Positions 1-6,759 are shown, numbered from the stretch's first letter. The stretch is DNA of 19,124 nt from HK-STAS-PATE-2 sp035906575 (GCA_035906575.1 JAMIEW010000073.1:1-19124); one strand, 5' to 3'. Notes: generated by a model from the sequence alone, not told the origin. Numbers and translations are program-made.

Positions 1-226
1 CAGCAATCCCGACGAACAGCGTGCGCGTTTTGAAGAAGAAATTGCGTTGCGCAAAACGCTCGGCAAAAAGACCTGGGCCATCGACGAAGATCTTCTGCAA
101 GCTTTGCCTGCGCTCGGTACGTGCTCAGGTAATGCCTTCGGTATTGACCGCCTGGTCATGCTCAGGGCACGAACATCCTCAATAGGGGACATCATGCCTC
201 TACCCATCCAAAAACGCTTACATTGA
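1..226 (+). CDS. epmA: C-terminal end of EpmA-like EF-P lysine ligase (partial)
   Basis: This is the last 74 codons of a class II lysyl-tRNA-synthetase-like protein; its 5' part lies outside the window and the reading frame begins at base 2. Visible are NPDEQRARFEEE, IDEDLLQAL and the motif-3 region GTCSGNAFGIDRLVML, followed by a short SIGDIMPLP tail. The spacing and the IDEDLLQAL segment resemble EpmA/PoxA/GenX, which beta-lysylates or lysylates elongation factor P, more than full LysRS. The next gene is efp, with its target lysine intact, which supports EpmA over LysRS. The stop codon overlaps a TTGACC hexamer that may be the -35 of efp. A short-form LysRS cannot be excluded without the N-terminal half. 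Confidence 0.75.
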   Translation, partial: SNPDEQRARFEEEIALRKTLGKKTWAIDEDLLQALPALGTCSGNAFGIDRLVMLRARTSSIGDIMPLPIQKRLH

Positions 227-251
227 CCATTTTAGGCCTTTCGGCCATACT
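223..251 (+). promoter_or_regulatory. candidate efp promoter
   Basis: TTGACC (223-228), a 17-nt spacer and CATACT (246-251) match the sigma70 consensus at 5/6 and 4/6. The -35 overlaps the stop codon of the upstream epmA-like gene. The predicted start of transcription, near 258, would give a leader of about 25 nt with no SD before the efp ATG. Confidence 0.4.
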
Positions 252-282
252 CCCGGCATTCTTATCTATCCGTAATACTCCT

Positions 283-849
283 ATGGCATCCCCAAACGAC
301 ATTAAAAAAGGTTCCGTGATTCGCGACGCGCAGGGTCTTTGGCTCGTGGTCGAGTTTCAGCATGTGAACCCAGGCAAAGGCGCTGCCTTTGTCCGTACCC
401 GTATCAAGAACTTGCAGTCAGGCAAGGTGCTCGAGACGACCTACAAGACCTCTGAAACGATCGAATACGTCGAAGTAGAACATCGTGACATGAACTTTTT
501 GTTCAGCGATGCGACGGGGTATACCTTCATGGACAACCAGAGTTTTGAACAAGTTACCATGTCTCCTGAAGATGTCGGCGATGATGCCAAATATCTCAGC
601 GAAGGCCTCAAAGTCAATATCACGATGTTTGAAGAACGTGCATTAGCGATCGAGATCCCTCGCAAGATGACGTTCAAAGTCACCGAATCGATGGACGCTG
701 TCGCGGGTAATACGGCATCGGGTGGCAACCTCACCAAAGAAGTCACCCTTGAAGGCGGAGTTAAAGTCCGCGTACCGCTCTTCATCAAGCAGGGCGAGAC
801 GATCATTGTGAACACAGAAACTGGCGAATACGTAGAGCGCGCCAAATAA
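283..849 (+). CDS. efp: elongation factor P
   Basis: EF-P binds between the P and E sites and rescues ribosomes stalled at polyproline. From the ATG at 283 the product is 188 aa, the same length as E. coli EF-P as I recall it. An upstream in-frame TTG at 223 would add 20 hydrophobic residues that do not fit the family. The N-terminal KOW-like domain starts MASPNDIKKGSVI and carries the modification loop HVNPGKGAAF, with the lysine in PGKG equivalent to E. coli K34. Two OB-fold domains follow, the last ending VPLFIKQGETIIVNTETGEYVER. The adjacent EpmA-like gene is the likely modifying enzyme. There is no SD before the ATG. A strong hairpin terminator follows directly. Confidence 0.97.
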   Translation: MASPNDIKKGSVIRDAQGLWLVVEFQHVNPGKGAAFVRTRIKNLQSGKVLETTYKTSETIEYVEVEHRDMNFLFSDATGYTFMDNQSFEQVTMSPEDVGDDAKYLSEGLKVNITMFEERALAIEIPRKMTFKVTESMDAVAGNTASGGNLTKEVTLEGGVKVRVPLFIKQGETIIVNTETGEYVERAK

Positions 850-852
850 GTC

Positions 853-887
853 AAAACCCCCTCCGACCTCATGTCGGAGGGGGTTTT
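853..887 (+). terminator. intrinsic terminator after efp
   Basis: A perfect 15-bp stem (853-867 with 873-887) with a CTCAT loop. The 3' arm ends in TTTT. It lies four bases after the efp stop. Confidence 0.93.
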
Positions 888-932
888 CAATTTACCAATA
901 ATGTGATGGTATTTGCTTGCAGGAGGTGAATC

Positions 933-1637
933 ATGTCCCGTCCCATTGTCATACAGATCATTGGTATGCACGGGGTCGGAAAGACCTCGGTTGCTCGAAT
1001 GGCCGCACACGCCTTTGCTCGTCGCGGTCTGCGTACCGCTTGGCTTGATGTCGACCTTTTTGCTCAAGAGTTTTGTGCGCCAAGAGATCCAAAGCAAGGC
1101 GCATTAACATTGCGTGAGCAGCTTGTTCTGGCCGCTACCGCGGTAAAAAACAAGGTTGTTCGCATGCTCGAATTTGATTCGGATATATGGAGTATTGGGA
1201 TGCGATCCGAAAAGCATCTTGAAGTGCGCGTCGGTCAGGCAACCCAGTCCGTTCAAGCAGTGAAGACTTGGATCCGCGAGCAAGATGCGGACATTATTTT
1301 TCTTGAGTTGCATTGGCCAATGGTGATAACGCGTTATCCATACGATGTTCTTTGGTTGGTAACAGCTCCATGGCAGCGATGCTCTCAGTACATTGTGAAA
1401 AAATACGATGTAAAAAACATGTCCTTAACGGACATGTTGGAAACTCTGCAAAAGCCATGGTATCGAGCTTTTGGCCAAATCCCTCGTGAGAAGCAACTGC
1501 TCTCGAATGCGTCCCTTAAGCGCAATCCCTTGCGAGAGCGCATCGCTCGCTTGGTTGATACGATCGTAATCTGCCGCGAAGACGGTCGGTATGAGAATGA
1601 AGAAGAGATTCCGACCATACCCCCGCCGCCTAACTGA
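933..1637 (+). CDS. P-loop NTPase / kinase-like protein, copy 1
   Basis: A 234-aa protein with a Walker A motif GMHGVGKT at residues 11-18 after a short beta strand (IVIQII). LDVD follows at 38-41, as in many P-loop kinases where an Asp follows strand 2. A hydrophobic strand, DIIFLELHW (120-128), could be the Walker B region. DVLWLVTAPWQR (138-149) resembles the late strand of nucleotide or coenzyme kinases. The C-terminus is acidic and proline-rich. I do not recognise the family or the substrate. A perfect anti-SD match, AGGAGGTGA (921-929), fixes the start. The next gene is a clear paralog with the same N-terminus, but each copy has its own terminator, so they are separate units rather than one operon. 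Confidence 0.85.
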   Translation: MSRPIVIQIIGMHGVGKTSVARMAAHAFARRGLRTAWLDVDLFAQEFCAPRDPKQGALTLREQLVLAATAVKNKVVRMLEFDSDIWSIGMRSEKHLEVRVGQATQSVQAVKTWIREQDADIIFLELHWPMVITRYPYDVLWLVTAPWQRCSQYIVKKYDVKNMSLTDMLETLQKPWYRAFGQIPREKQLLSNASLKRNPLRERIARLVDTIVICREDGRYENEEEIPTIPPPPN

Positions 1638-1640
1638 ATC

Positions 1641-1676
1641 ACCCCCTCCCGATAAACGACGGGAGGGGGTGGTTTT
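1641..1676 (+). terminator. intrinsic terminator after P-loop copy 1
   Basis: An 11-bp GC-rich stem (1641-1651 with 1660-1670), loop ATAAACGA, then GGTTTT. It begins four bases after the stop codon. Confidence 0.92.
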
Positions 1677-1722
1677 CATTTTGTCTTAAGCGTGTTTATC
1701 TTGTGCGGCCGGAGGTGAATAC

Positions 1723-2346
1723 ATGTCCCACCCTATCGTCATCCAGATCATTGGTATGCACGGGGTCGGTAAGACAACCGTAGCTACCAAGGCTGCCGAG
1801 CTCTTTAAACTCAGAGGCCTGCGTGTTGCGACACTCGATGTCGATCACTTCGCTCATGCGTATCTCGCTAAGCGAGTCGATCCCGAATTAGATGAGAAGA
1901 GTTACCGCGCTCATGTACTCGCTATCGCGGACTCGGTGAAGGGTAAGGTCCCGCACATTATTGGACTTGGAGCCGCAAAAACGAACAACGCCATCGCGGT
2001 CAAAGCTGTTGAGCGTTGGATCGCGTTTCAAGATGTGGACGTCATTCTTCTCGAGATGCATTGGCTTGCGGCCGTGCGCTATTACCGTCATCGCAACGAG
2101 GTTTGGCTCGTGACGGCGCTCGCGAAGCGGAGAGGCGCTCATATCAGAAGTTATAAGATTGGGCGTCCTGAGGGGTTATTGAAGTCGTCACAGAAGCATT
2201 GGAAAGATAACCACACGGCAATCCCTCGTGAGTTGCGGTATATCCCCAATGAAAGCATGGATCTCTCCACGATGCAGAAGCGTCTCGCGCGCTTTGTAGA
2301 GTGTCTCTACCACGAAGCTCATCAACCGCTTTCTGAGCCAAACTGA
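1723..2346 (+). CDS. P-loop NTPase / kinase-like protein, copy 2
   Basis: A 207-aa paralog of the preceding gene. Residues 4-18 differ little from copy 1, with the same Walker A GMHGVGKT at 11-18 and LDVD at 38-41. The strand DVILLEMHWLA (106-116) matches the copy 1 strand that ends in ELHW, and EVWLVTA (126-132) matches DVLWLVTA. The rest has diverged strongly, and copy 2 lacks the acidic proline-rich tail. GGAGGTGA at 1711-1718 sets the ATG. Function is unknown; a small-molecule or nucleotide kinase is an inference from the motif layout only. It ends at a terminator shared with the convergent gene. Confidence 0.85.
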   Translation: MSHPIVIQIIGMHGVGKTTVATKAAELFKLRGLRVATLDVDHFAHAYLAKRVDPELDEKSYRAHVLAIADSVKGKVPHIIGLGAAKTNNAIAVKAVERWIAFQDVDVILLEMHWLAAVRYYRHRNEVWLVTALAKRRGAHIRSYKIGRPEGLLKSSQKHWKDNHTAIPRELRYIPNESMDLSTMQKRLARFVECLYHEAHQPLSEPN

Positions 2347-2376
2347 AAAGCCCCGCCATCACTGGCAGGGCTTTTT
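2347..2376. terminator. bidirectional terminator between convergent genes
   Basis: Stem AGCCC...GCCA/TGGC...GGGCT (2349-2358 with 2363-2372), loop TCAC and one C/A mismatch. A-run AAAA lies on the left and TTTTT on the right, so it can serve both the P-loop gene (+) and the secreted repeat gene (-). Confidence 0.88.
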
Positions 2377-2385
2377 CATTTGGGT

Positions 2386-4455
2386 TTAATTGGTGTAGAT
2401 CCAAGACGTTGTGCTGAGTAAACTATTTGAGCCATTGTCAGCCGTTACCGATGCATAGACCGGGATCGATTGACCCGCTGCACCAACGTTGTAACTCGCT
2501 GTACAGGTGGATGTATTGGTACAGGTCTTTACGAGTACCGGGGTAACACCCGCCCAAATACGTACCGTGAGGTTATTGGCCGAGACATTGGTATTTGATG
2601 CCGTTGCCGTCATCGTCACCGTGCCACCTGCAGGGCGTGTGCCGGAAGGGGAGATGGTGAGCGAAGCTGTACCCGTTAAGATAATAGGGTTTGCCGTCAC
2701 GCCAAACGAGATGCTTGGAAACGTTTTGGTTGCCAAGAGCGTGCCGTAATTGTCTATCGCTTTGACGGTATATTGTACTGAAGATTGTGAACCAGACTTG
2801 TTTACTGCTTCAACTAAGTAACAGTATGAGGTGTTATTGCAAGTCGTACGCAATGTATTGTTTTGATCGTAGATCTCAATGCGGTAATTTGTGCTCGGGG
2901 CATTCATGAGCTGAGCAGTGAAATTCACGGTTTCGCCGCTAATGATCGACGTCTTATTTGTGCTGGTATTGAGGGAGTAGCTAGTACCGGTAAATGAGAT
3001 AGTAGGAAACGTCGTCACTGAATAACGCGCTAGATTATTGGTGTCCGCATAGTAAAACGCTTGATAGACCACCGAAGATTCTGAACCGACTTTTGTAACA
3101 TTTGTCGTGTATGAACAGTTCGTGACTTGGTTGCATGTTTTGAGGACGTTGTGTTTTGGATCACGAATTTCGGTTCGGTAATTCGTTGTCGGAGCGATCC
3201 CGATATGACTTGAAAACACTACAACATCACCACTTGTGATGGATGTTTTATCAACAGAAGTGAAAAGATTTTGGTTGCCCGTGCTGCCAACCGTGATACT
3301 GATACGTGAGCTATAGGCTGCCGGGATCTGCTCATTGTTATCATTCTTTACAATGACGTAGTAGCGTTCGCTATTTGAGCCACTTTGGGCATAAACCTGG
3401 TGCGTATAGGTACAGACGCGCGAGTCATAACAGGTGTAAAGTAGAGCGTTATCGCGTTCACGGTAGAACTCCATGCGAAGTTGGTTGTCGGCAACATTGA
3501 TATTCGACGCCGTTGCCGTGAGGGTCACTGGCTCGCCATCATCAATCGACGTTTTACTAACTTCAAGCTTCGAAGAACCAGAAGAGAAGAGTCCATTGGT
3601 AGGGGCGTTAATGTAGATAACTGGTGAATACTGGCGGGTGATCTCGCTATTGTCAGAAATACGTTTTACCGCAATGTAGTATTGGACATTGTGCGTATTC
3701 ACGTTATTTCGATAAGGAGTTACTACCGTGTCACAGACCGTTGTGCCGGAGCAAGCGAGGATCGTTGAACCACTACGCACATCAATGATATCGAGACGAT
3801 AGTTGTATGATGGTGCGTTAAAAAGACGGCCGGTTAGCGTGACGGATTCGCCTTCGCTGATATAGGAGCGGCTTGCTGCCAAGGTTACCGACACGGCACC
3901 GGTATTTGGGGTGCTTGGTGTTGAAGAATTGAAAATCGAATCACTTGGTGTTACCACGCCGTGATACTCGTTTGAAACGCTAAAATCATTGAGCGAGTAA
4001 ATCGTATTACCCATCTTGTAGTTAACGAAGAAGGCATCAGGGAGGTCATGGACCTGCTTTGCCCATTCTGAGCCATAGAGACTAATAGCCATCGATTCAG
4101 ACGTGATCAAACGCAAATAACCACCTTTAGACACGGCATAGGTGCGCGGGTCGGTGGTGATCTTGATCATCTTTGAACCTGGACGATAGGTGACATTGCC
4201 ACCGATGGTAATCGAGGCGAGTTCGCTATCAGTAATGGTGCGGACATTATTAAAATCAGGAAACCAAGAATAATACGTGCCTTCGGTCGGAAAGACGTAA
4301 CGCTTACCGTCCGTGGCATACCAATAGACAGCGCTATTTGACTCGCCTTTGATGGCAGTATTGGTCGAGAACGTCGCAGCAGACACCGGGGCGTTTGGGA
4401 GCGCCATCGTTGCGGCAAGGAGCGCAACAGCAAGTGAACGTAATTTCATAGACAT
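2386..4455 (-). CDS. large secreted protein with five Ig-like C-x5-C repeats
   Basis: With the ATG at 4455 the product is 689 aa and begins with a signal peptide (MSMKLRSLAVALLAATMALPNA, cleavage likely near SAA). It has an N-terminal domain of about 130 aa with YWYATDGKRYVFP, TYYSWFPDF, GGNVTYRPGSKMIKI and HDLPDAFF, a type I recall from many Patescibacteria surface proteins. A linker rich in Ser, Thr and Pro leads to five beta-rich repeats of about 100 aa. Each contains SISxGExVxFxA-like, NYRxEIxD-like and C-x5-C segments; the Cys pairs are at 235/241, 342/348, 441/447, 539/545 and 645/651. No C-terminal anchor is visible. It is probably an exported cell-surface or adhesive protein. An upstream in-frame ATG at 4491 lies inside the -35 box, so it is not used. 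An alternative start is the ATG at 4449. Confidence 0.9.
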   Translation of the reverse strand: MSMKLRSLAVALLAATMALPNAPVSAATFSTNTAIKGESNSAVYWYATDGKRYVFPTEGTYYSWFPDFNNVRTITDSELASITIGGNVTYRPGSKMIKITTDPRTYAVSKGGYLRLITSESMAISLYGSEWAKQVHDLPDAFFVNYKMGNTIYSLNDFSVSNEYHGVVTPSDSIFNSSTPSTPNTGAVSVTLAASRSYISEGESVTLTGRLFNAPSYNYRLDIIDVRSGSTILACSGTTVCDTVVTPYRNNVNTHNVQYYIAVKRISDNSEITRQYSPVIYINAPTNGLFSSGSSKLEVSKTSIDDGEPVTLTATASNINVADNQLRMEFYRERDNALLYTCYDSRVCTYTHQVYAQSGSNSERYYVIVKNDNNEQIPAAYSSRISITVGSTGNQNLFTSVDKTSITSGDVVVFSSHIGIAPTTNYRTEIRDPKHNVLKTCNQVTNCSYTTNVTKVGSESSVVYQAFYYADTNNLARYSVTTFPTISFTGTSYSLNTSTNKTSIISGETVNFTAQLMNAPSTNYRIEIYDQNNTLRTTCNNTSYCYLVEAVNKSGSQSSVQYTVKAIDNYGTLLATKTFPSISFGVTANPIILTGTASLTISPSGTRPAGGTVTMTATASNTNVSANNLTVRIWAGVTPVLVKTCTNTSTCTASYNVGAAGQSIPVYASVTADNGSNSLLSTTSWIYTN

Positions 4456-4462
4456 GGATAGA

Positions 4463-4491
4463 ATTATAGCATTAAAATACGATTTTGTCAA
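4463..4491 (-). promoter_or_regulatory. perfect consensus promoter, leaderless start
   Basis: On the minus strand TTGACA (4491-4486), exactly 17 nt, then TATAAT (4468-4463). Only 7 nt separate the -10 from the ATG at 4455, so transcription should begin at or next to the start codon. There is no SD. Confidence 0.88.
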
Positions 4492-4499
4492 TCGAATAA

Positions 4500-4529
4500 T
4501 TGTTCAAACCTTAGCCATTTTGGTATCCT
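4500..4529 (+). promoter_or_regulatory. candidate promoter of DM13 gene
   Basis: TTGTTC (4500-4505), an 18-nt spacer and TATCCT (4524-4529) with an extended TGG just before it. The gap to the ATG at 4539 is 9 nt and there is no SD, so the message would be leaderless or nearly so. It lies back to back with the consensus promoter of the divergent secreted-protein gene. Confidence 0.5.
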
Positions 4530-4538
4530 TTTGAACGT

Positions 4539-5123
4539 ATGAAGAAGCAAGTGATGACGGGCCTTGTCGCCGTCGTGATTATCGTGGTTGCCGCGGCGGT
4601 GTTCGCCTTTGTTCGCTATGGCTACCAGCTTGGATTTGCTCCAACGTCCTATGCTCTAGCTCACATGAGTAACGCCGAAAAAGCAATCGCCCTCGCAAAA
4701 GCGCCAATAGGGGATCTCGTAACGAACGAGCTTTCAGCCGAGCTGAAACAAGCTGAAAATAAGTCATCGATCGATATTCTTGATGGCGGTATCCCTGAGC
4801 GATTAGCGAATCTCACCCCGGTTACAGGAGAATCGGCCGAGGGGATGGTGCGTATTGTGAGTACGGGTACCCAACTCTATGTCGTTTTTGATGAAAGCGT
4901 TTCAATGACCCAGGGCCCCTCATTGCGCGTGTATTTAGCGAAGCGTCAGCCGGTGACCTTTGACGATTTTGAAGGTGCATCCGTTGATCTAGGGGAGTTA
5001 AAATCCGTGCGAGGGACCCAGGTTTATGCCGTCCCTGCAGAAATGACTTTAGACGAGATTAAGGCGATCGCGATTGTGAACGTCCCCTATAAAGCCATCA
5101 TGGCGACGGCCGTGATCAATTGA
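4539..5123 (+). CDS. membrane-anchored DM13-domain protein
   Basis: A 194-aa protein. Residues 7-27 form one hydrophobic segment (LVAVVIIVVAAAVFAF), a signal anchor placing the rest outside the cytoplasm. A spacer of about 60 aa with a possible helix leads to a DM13 domain at about 92-193: VTGESAEGMVRIV, LYVVFDESVSMTQGPSLRVYLA, VDLGELKSVRGTQVYAVPAEM and IAIVNVPYKAIMATAVI. These match the family's GPdlyvyL, LGeLKg.G.Q.Y.iP and final strand. The family usually has a cysteine in the last conserved strand (viwC..f). Here that position is not Cys and the domain has no Cys at all, so a redox role is unlikely. tRNA-Leu follows 35 nt downstream and may share the transcript. Confidence 0.88.
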   Translation: MKKQVMTGLVAVVIIVVAAAVFAFVRYGYQLGFAPTSYALAHMSNAEKAIALAKAPIGDLVTNELSAELKQAENKSSIDILDGGIPERLANLTPVTGESAEGMVRIVSTGTQLYVVFDESVSMTQGPSLRVYLAKRQPVTFDDFEGASVDLGELKSVRGTQVYAVPAEMTLDEIKAIAIVNVPYKAIMATAVIN

Positions 5124-5158
5124 CCGCGACGCCTGCTCGCGCTACCGTGCGGGCGCAG

Positions 5159-5245
5159 GCTGAGATGGCGAAATTGGCAGACGCACTAGGCTTAGGACCT
5201 AGCGACCGCAAGGTTATGAGGGTTCAAGTCCCTCTCTCAGCACCA
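5159..5245 (+). tRNA. tRNA-Leu (anticodon UAG)
   Basis: Acceptor GCTGAGA (5159-5165) pairs with TCTCAGC (5235-5241), then discriminator A and an encoded CCA (5243-5245). The anticodon stem CTAGG/CCTAG encloses loop CTTAGGA, with anticodon TAG at 5193-5195. A long variable arm with an ACC...GGT stem marks a class II tRNA. The T arm is GAGGG-TTCAAGT-CCCTC. It reads CUN leucine codons. Confidence 0.97.
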
Positions 5246-5247
5246 TT

Positions 5248-5282
5248 AAAAAATCTCCCGACATAACGTCGGGAGATTTTTT
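5248..5282. terminator. bidirectional terminator after tRNA-Leu
   Basis: A perfect 15-bp stem (5248-5262 with 5268-5282), loop ATAAC, A6 on the left and T6 on the right. It serves the tRNA transcript and the convergent minus-strand gene ending at 5294. Confidence 0.95.
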
Positions 5283-5293
5283 GTTTGCCTTGT

Positions 5294-5605
5294 TTAATTG
5301 GTCGTGGTTGCTGTCGGAGCTTTGAGGGCGTCGACTTTTTTCTCGATGCGTTCTAAGCGATCGTTTAGGCCTTTGATTTCGGCCTTGAGATCGTACGTTG
5401 CTGTCGCAGGACGTTGCATTGGTGTGCTTTTAGCCATGGCAGAGAGCGTAATGCCGGTGAACGAGAAGACGAGAGCGAGTACCGCGATCCACATCACTGA
5501 AGCCGTTGGGATATGGCTTTCGGATTTTTTCTTGGTGATAACGGGCGCGGTTACCGTGGCGGCAACAGCTTTGGACTTTGTAGAGGTGCGTTTTGGAGTA
5601 GGCAT
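5294..5605 (-). CDS. small single-pass membrane protein with C-terminal coiled coil
   Basis: A 103-aa protein from the ATG at 5605 (an in-frame TTG 18 nt upstream is less likely). It has a basic, Thr- and Lys-rich N-terminus (PTPKRTSTKSK), one transmembrane helix (SVMWIAVLALVFSFTGITLSAMA), then a short charged helix with heptad character (LKAEIKGLNDRLERIEKKVDAL) and a TATTTN tail. No family recognised. The positive N-terminal side suggests N-in topology with the coiled coil outside. It could assemble with other envelope proteins, but nothing nearby tells which. Convergent with tRNA-Leu and sharing its terminator. Confidence 0.75.
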   Translation of the reverse strand: MPTPKRTSTKSKAVAATVTAPVITKKKSESHIPTASVMWIAVLALVFSFTGITLSAMAKSTPMQRPATATYDLKAEIKGLNDRLERIEKKVDALKAPTATTTN

Positions 5606-5630
5606 AAAAGAGCTAATAAACAATGGGGGC

Positions 5631-5639
5631 AGTATACCA
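5631..5639 (-). promoter_or_regulatory. extended -10 promoter of small membrane protein gene
   Basis: The minus strand reads TGGTATACT: TGn plus a 5/6 -10 box (5636-5631). No good -35 at 16-18 nt. The leader would be about 19 nt without an SD. Confidence 0.5.
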
Positions 5640-5669
5640 CATCAAGAACGCGACGTTATACACAAACAA

Positions 5670-5693
5670 AAAAATGCCCCGAAGGGCATTTTT
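5670..5693 (-). terminator. intrinsic terminator of acidic small protein gene
   Basis: A 10-bp stem AAAAATGCCC/GGGCATTTTT (5670-5679 with 5684-5693) with a 4-nt CGAA loop. On the minus strand it is followed by a T-run (A-run at 5665-5674). It lies just after the gene ending at 5702. Confidence 0.88.
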
Positions 5694-5701
5694 AAGCGAG
5701 G

Positions 5702-6022
5702 TTATTCGGCTGCGTCTTCAAGGTCGACGTCTTCGCCTTCGATGAATTCATTGCCGTCTAATGCTTTGTCACCGTCATTCACTGGGCCAGCATCTTCGAT
5801 CATGGCGTTAATATCGCCCGAAGCAACTTTAGCGGCTTGGATTTTAGCGTCCCATTCTTCTTGTGTAAGCATCTCATCTACTTCTGCAAGCGAGTTGCGG
5901 ACTTCTTCTGAGGCTTCACCGGTATTAGGCACGATGCTTTCACGTTCTTTGGCGCGGATTTGGTCAATTGGCATCATACCATCACCACTAGGCTTAGGAA
6001 CATTGTTCATCATGTTATTCAT
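5702..6022 (-). CDS. acidic small protein, function unknown
   Basis: A 106-aa protein beginning MNNMMNNVPKPSGDGMM from the ATG at 6022. A GTG further upstream lies in the promoter spacer and cannot be used. The middle looks helical (EEVRNSLAEVDEMLTQEEWDAKIQAAKVA). The C-terminal third is strongly acidic (FIEGEDVDLEDAAE) and probably disordered. No signal peptide, transmembrane segment or known motif. The N-terminal Asn/Met run is unusual. The promoter is near-consensus and leaderless, so it is probably well expressed. Confidence 0.75.
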   Translation of the reverse strand: MNNMMNNVPKPSGDGMMPIDQIRAKERESIVPNTGEASEEVRNSLAEVDEMLTQEEWDAKIQAAKVASGDINAMIEDAGPVNDGDKALDGNEFIEGEDVDLEDAAE

Positions 6023-6030
6023 ATAATCAT

Positions 6031-6059
6031 ATAATACCACAAAATAGCGCTTTTGTCAA
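6031..6059 (-). promoter_or_regulatory. near-consensus promoter, leaderless start
   Basis: On the minus strand TTGACA (6059-6054), 17 nt, TATTAT (6036-6031), then 8 nt to the ATG at 6022. This is the same arrangement as the promoter at 4463-4491. Confidence 0.85.
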
Positions 6060-6090
6060 TCGCTTAGACTTCGCTAGTTCTACATAAAAC

Positions 6091-6119
6091 TTGACATAAT
6101 TGTAAATTAATGCTAATTC
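6091..6119 (+). promoter_or_regulatory. promoter of first paralog of the WC pair
   Basis: TTGACA (6091-6096), a 17-nt spacer ending in TGC (extended -10) and TAATTC (6114-6119). The stretch TTAATGCTAATTCTA closely resembles TTAATGCTATAATTCTA in the 4463-4491 promoter, as if TA had been lost from the -10 box. Confidence 0.6.
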
Positions 6120-6165
6120 TAAACCGGTTCATTACATCCGCTATTCGGTGATGTGGAGGTGTTCG

Positions 6166-6651
6166 ATGGGCAAGGTATTGAAGTTTCCTGAGCGTAAAAG
6201 CGAAATCAGTCCCGAGGTAAATCCTTGGGCGTCGGCTTGGGACTATTTGTCCCGGCATTCTCGTTCGCCTGTCACATTCGACGTTTTGTCGGTGCAGGAT
6301 ATCGCTCCCAGATTCGATGACGAATCTGGAAAGAAGCTGGAAATCCTTTTTCCATCACGTACATTGCCTACGGGCGACCTCACTCGCTGGTGCAGCCTGA
6401 CTGAAGGTGACAGGGATCGCTGGCGTATTATCGTTCAGCGCCAAGACGGTAAGGAGGTGTCGGGCAGGGTCTGTTCATTCACTCTCTCATCAGAGGGTGT
6501 CGTTGCTCACGTCCATCTCCATGTTGGCTACTCCAAGTCGTTGCCAAGTCTGGCCGATCCAAAGCTCATGCCCAAAAAGCTCTGCTTGAGAGAGTCGCCA
6601 AGCATGCGGGTCCTCGGATTCGTAACGCAGAGCTACGCTCTCACGTGCTGA
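6166..6651 (+). CDS. unknown protein, WC/RxDGKxxSGR family, copy 1
   Basis: A 161-aa cytosolic protein. GGAGGTG at 6155-6161 supports the ATG at 6166 over the ATG at 6148. Segments shared with the next gene: LFPSR (61-65), a WC dipeptide (75-76), W..IVQRQDGKEVSGR (86-101), GVVAHVHL (111-118) and LGF near the end. The alternating polar and hydrophobic strands suggest a small beta-rich fold. I do not recognise the family. It has its own promoter and its own terminator. Confidence 0.8.
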   Translation: MGKVLKFPERKSEISPEVNPWASAWDYLSRHSRSPVTFDVLSVQDIAPRFDDESGKKLEILFPSRTLPTGDLTRWCSLTEGDRDRWRIIVQRQDGKEVSGRVCSFTLSSEGVVAHVHLHVGYSKSLPSLADPKLMPKKLCLRESPSMRVLGFVTQSYALTC

Positions 6652-6673
6652 GGTGGTCACTTGATCACGAAAC

Positions 6674-6700
6674 GCCGCCCATTATCTCTGGGCGGCTTTT
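6674..6700 (+). terminator. intrinsic terminator after WC-family copy 1
   Basis: GCCGCCCA/TGGGCGGC stem (6674-6681 with 6689-6696), loop TTATCTC, then TTTT. The promoter of the next gene starts three bases later. Confidence 0.92.
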
Positions 6701-6702
6701 AT

Positions 6703-6732
6703 TTGACAATCAATCGGTTTACGTCCGATACT
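6703..6732 (+). promoter_or_regulatory. promoter of WC-family copy 2
   Basis: TTGACA (6703-6708), an 18-nt spacer and GATACT (6727-6732), immediately behind the preceding terminator. Confidence 0.6.
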
Positions 6733-6759
6733 CCTTCTGCTGTTTTTTGTGAGGTGTAC

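Noticed and set aside
441..1097. 218-aa minus-strand ORF
   Set aside because: It spans efp, its terminator and the next gene's start in antisense; no SD, promoter or recognisable protein features.
5131..5160. GCCTGC/GCAGGC hairpin as terminator of the DM13 gene
   Set aside because: No T-run, and its 3' arm overlaps the tRNA-Leu acceptor stem, so read-through into the tRNA is more likely.
5298..6026. 242-aa plus-strand ORF
   Set aside because: It runs antisense through two minus-strand genes, their promoter and terminator; low-complexity Ser-rich translation typical of a shadow frame.
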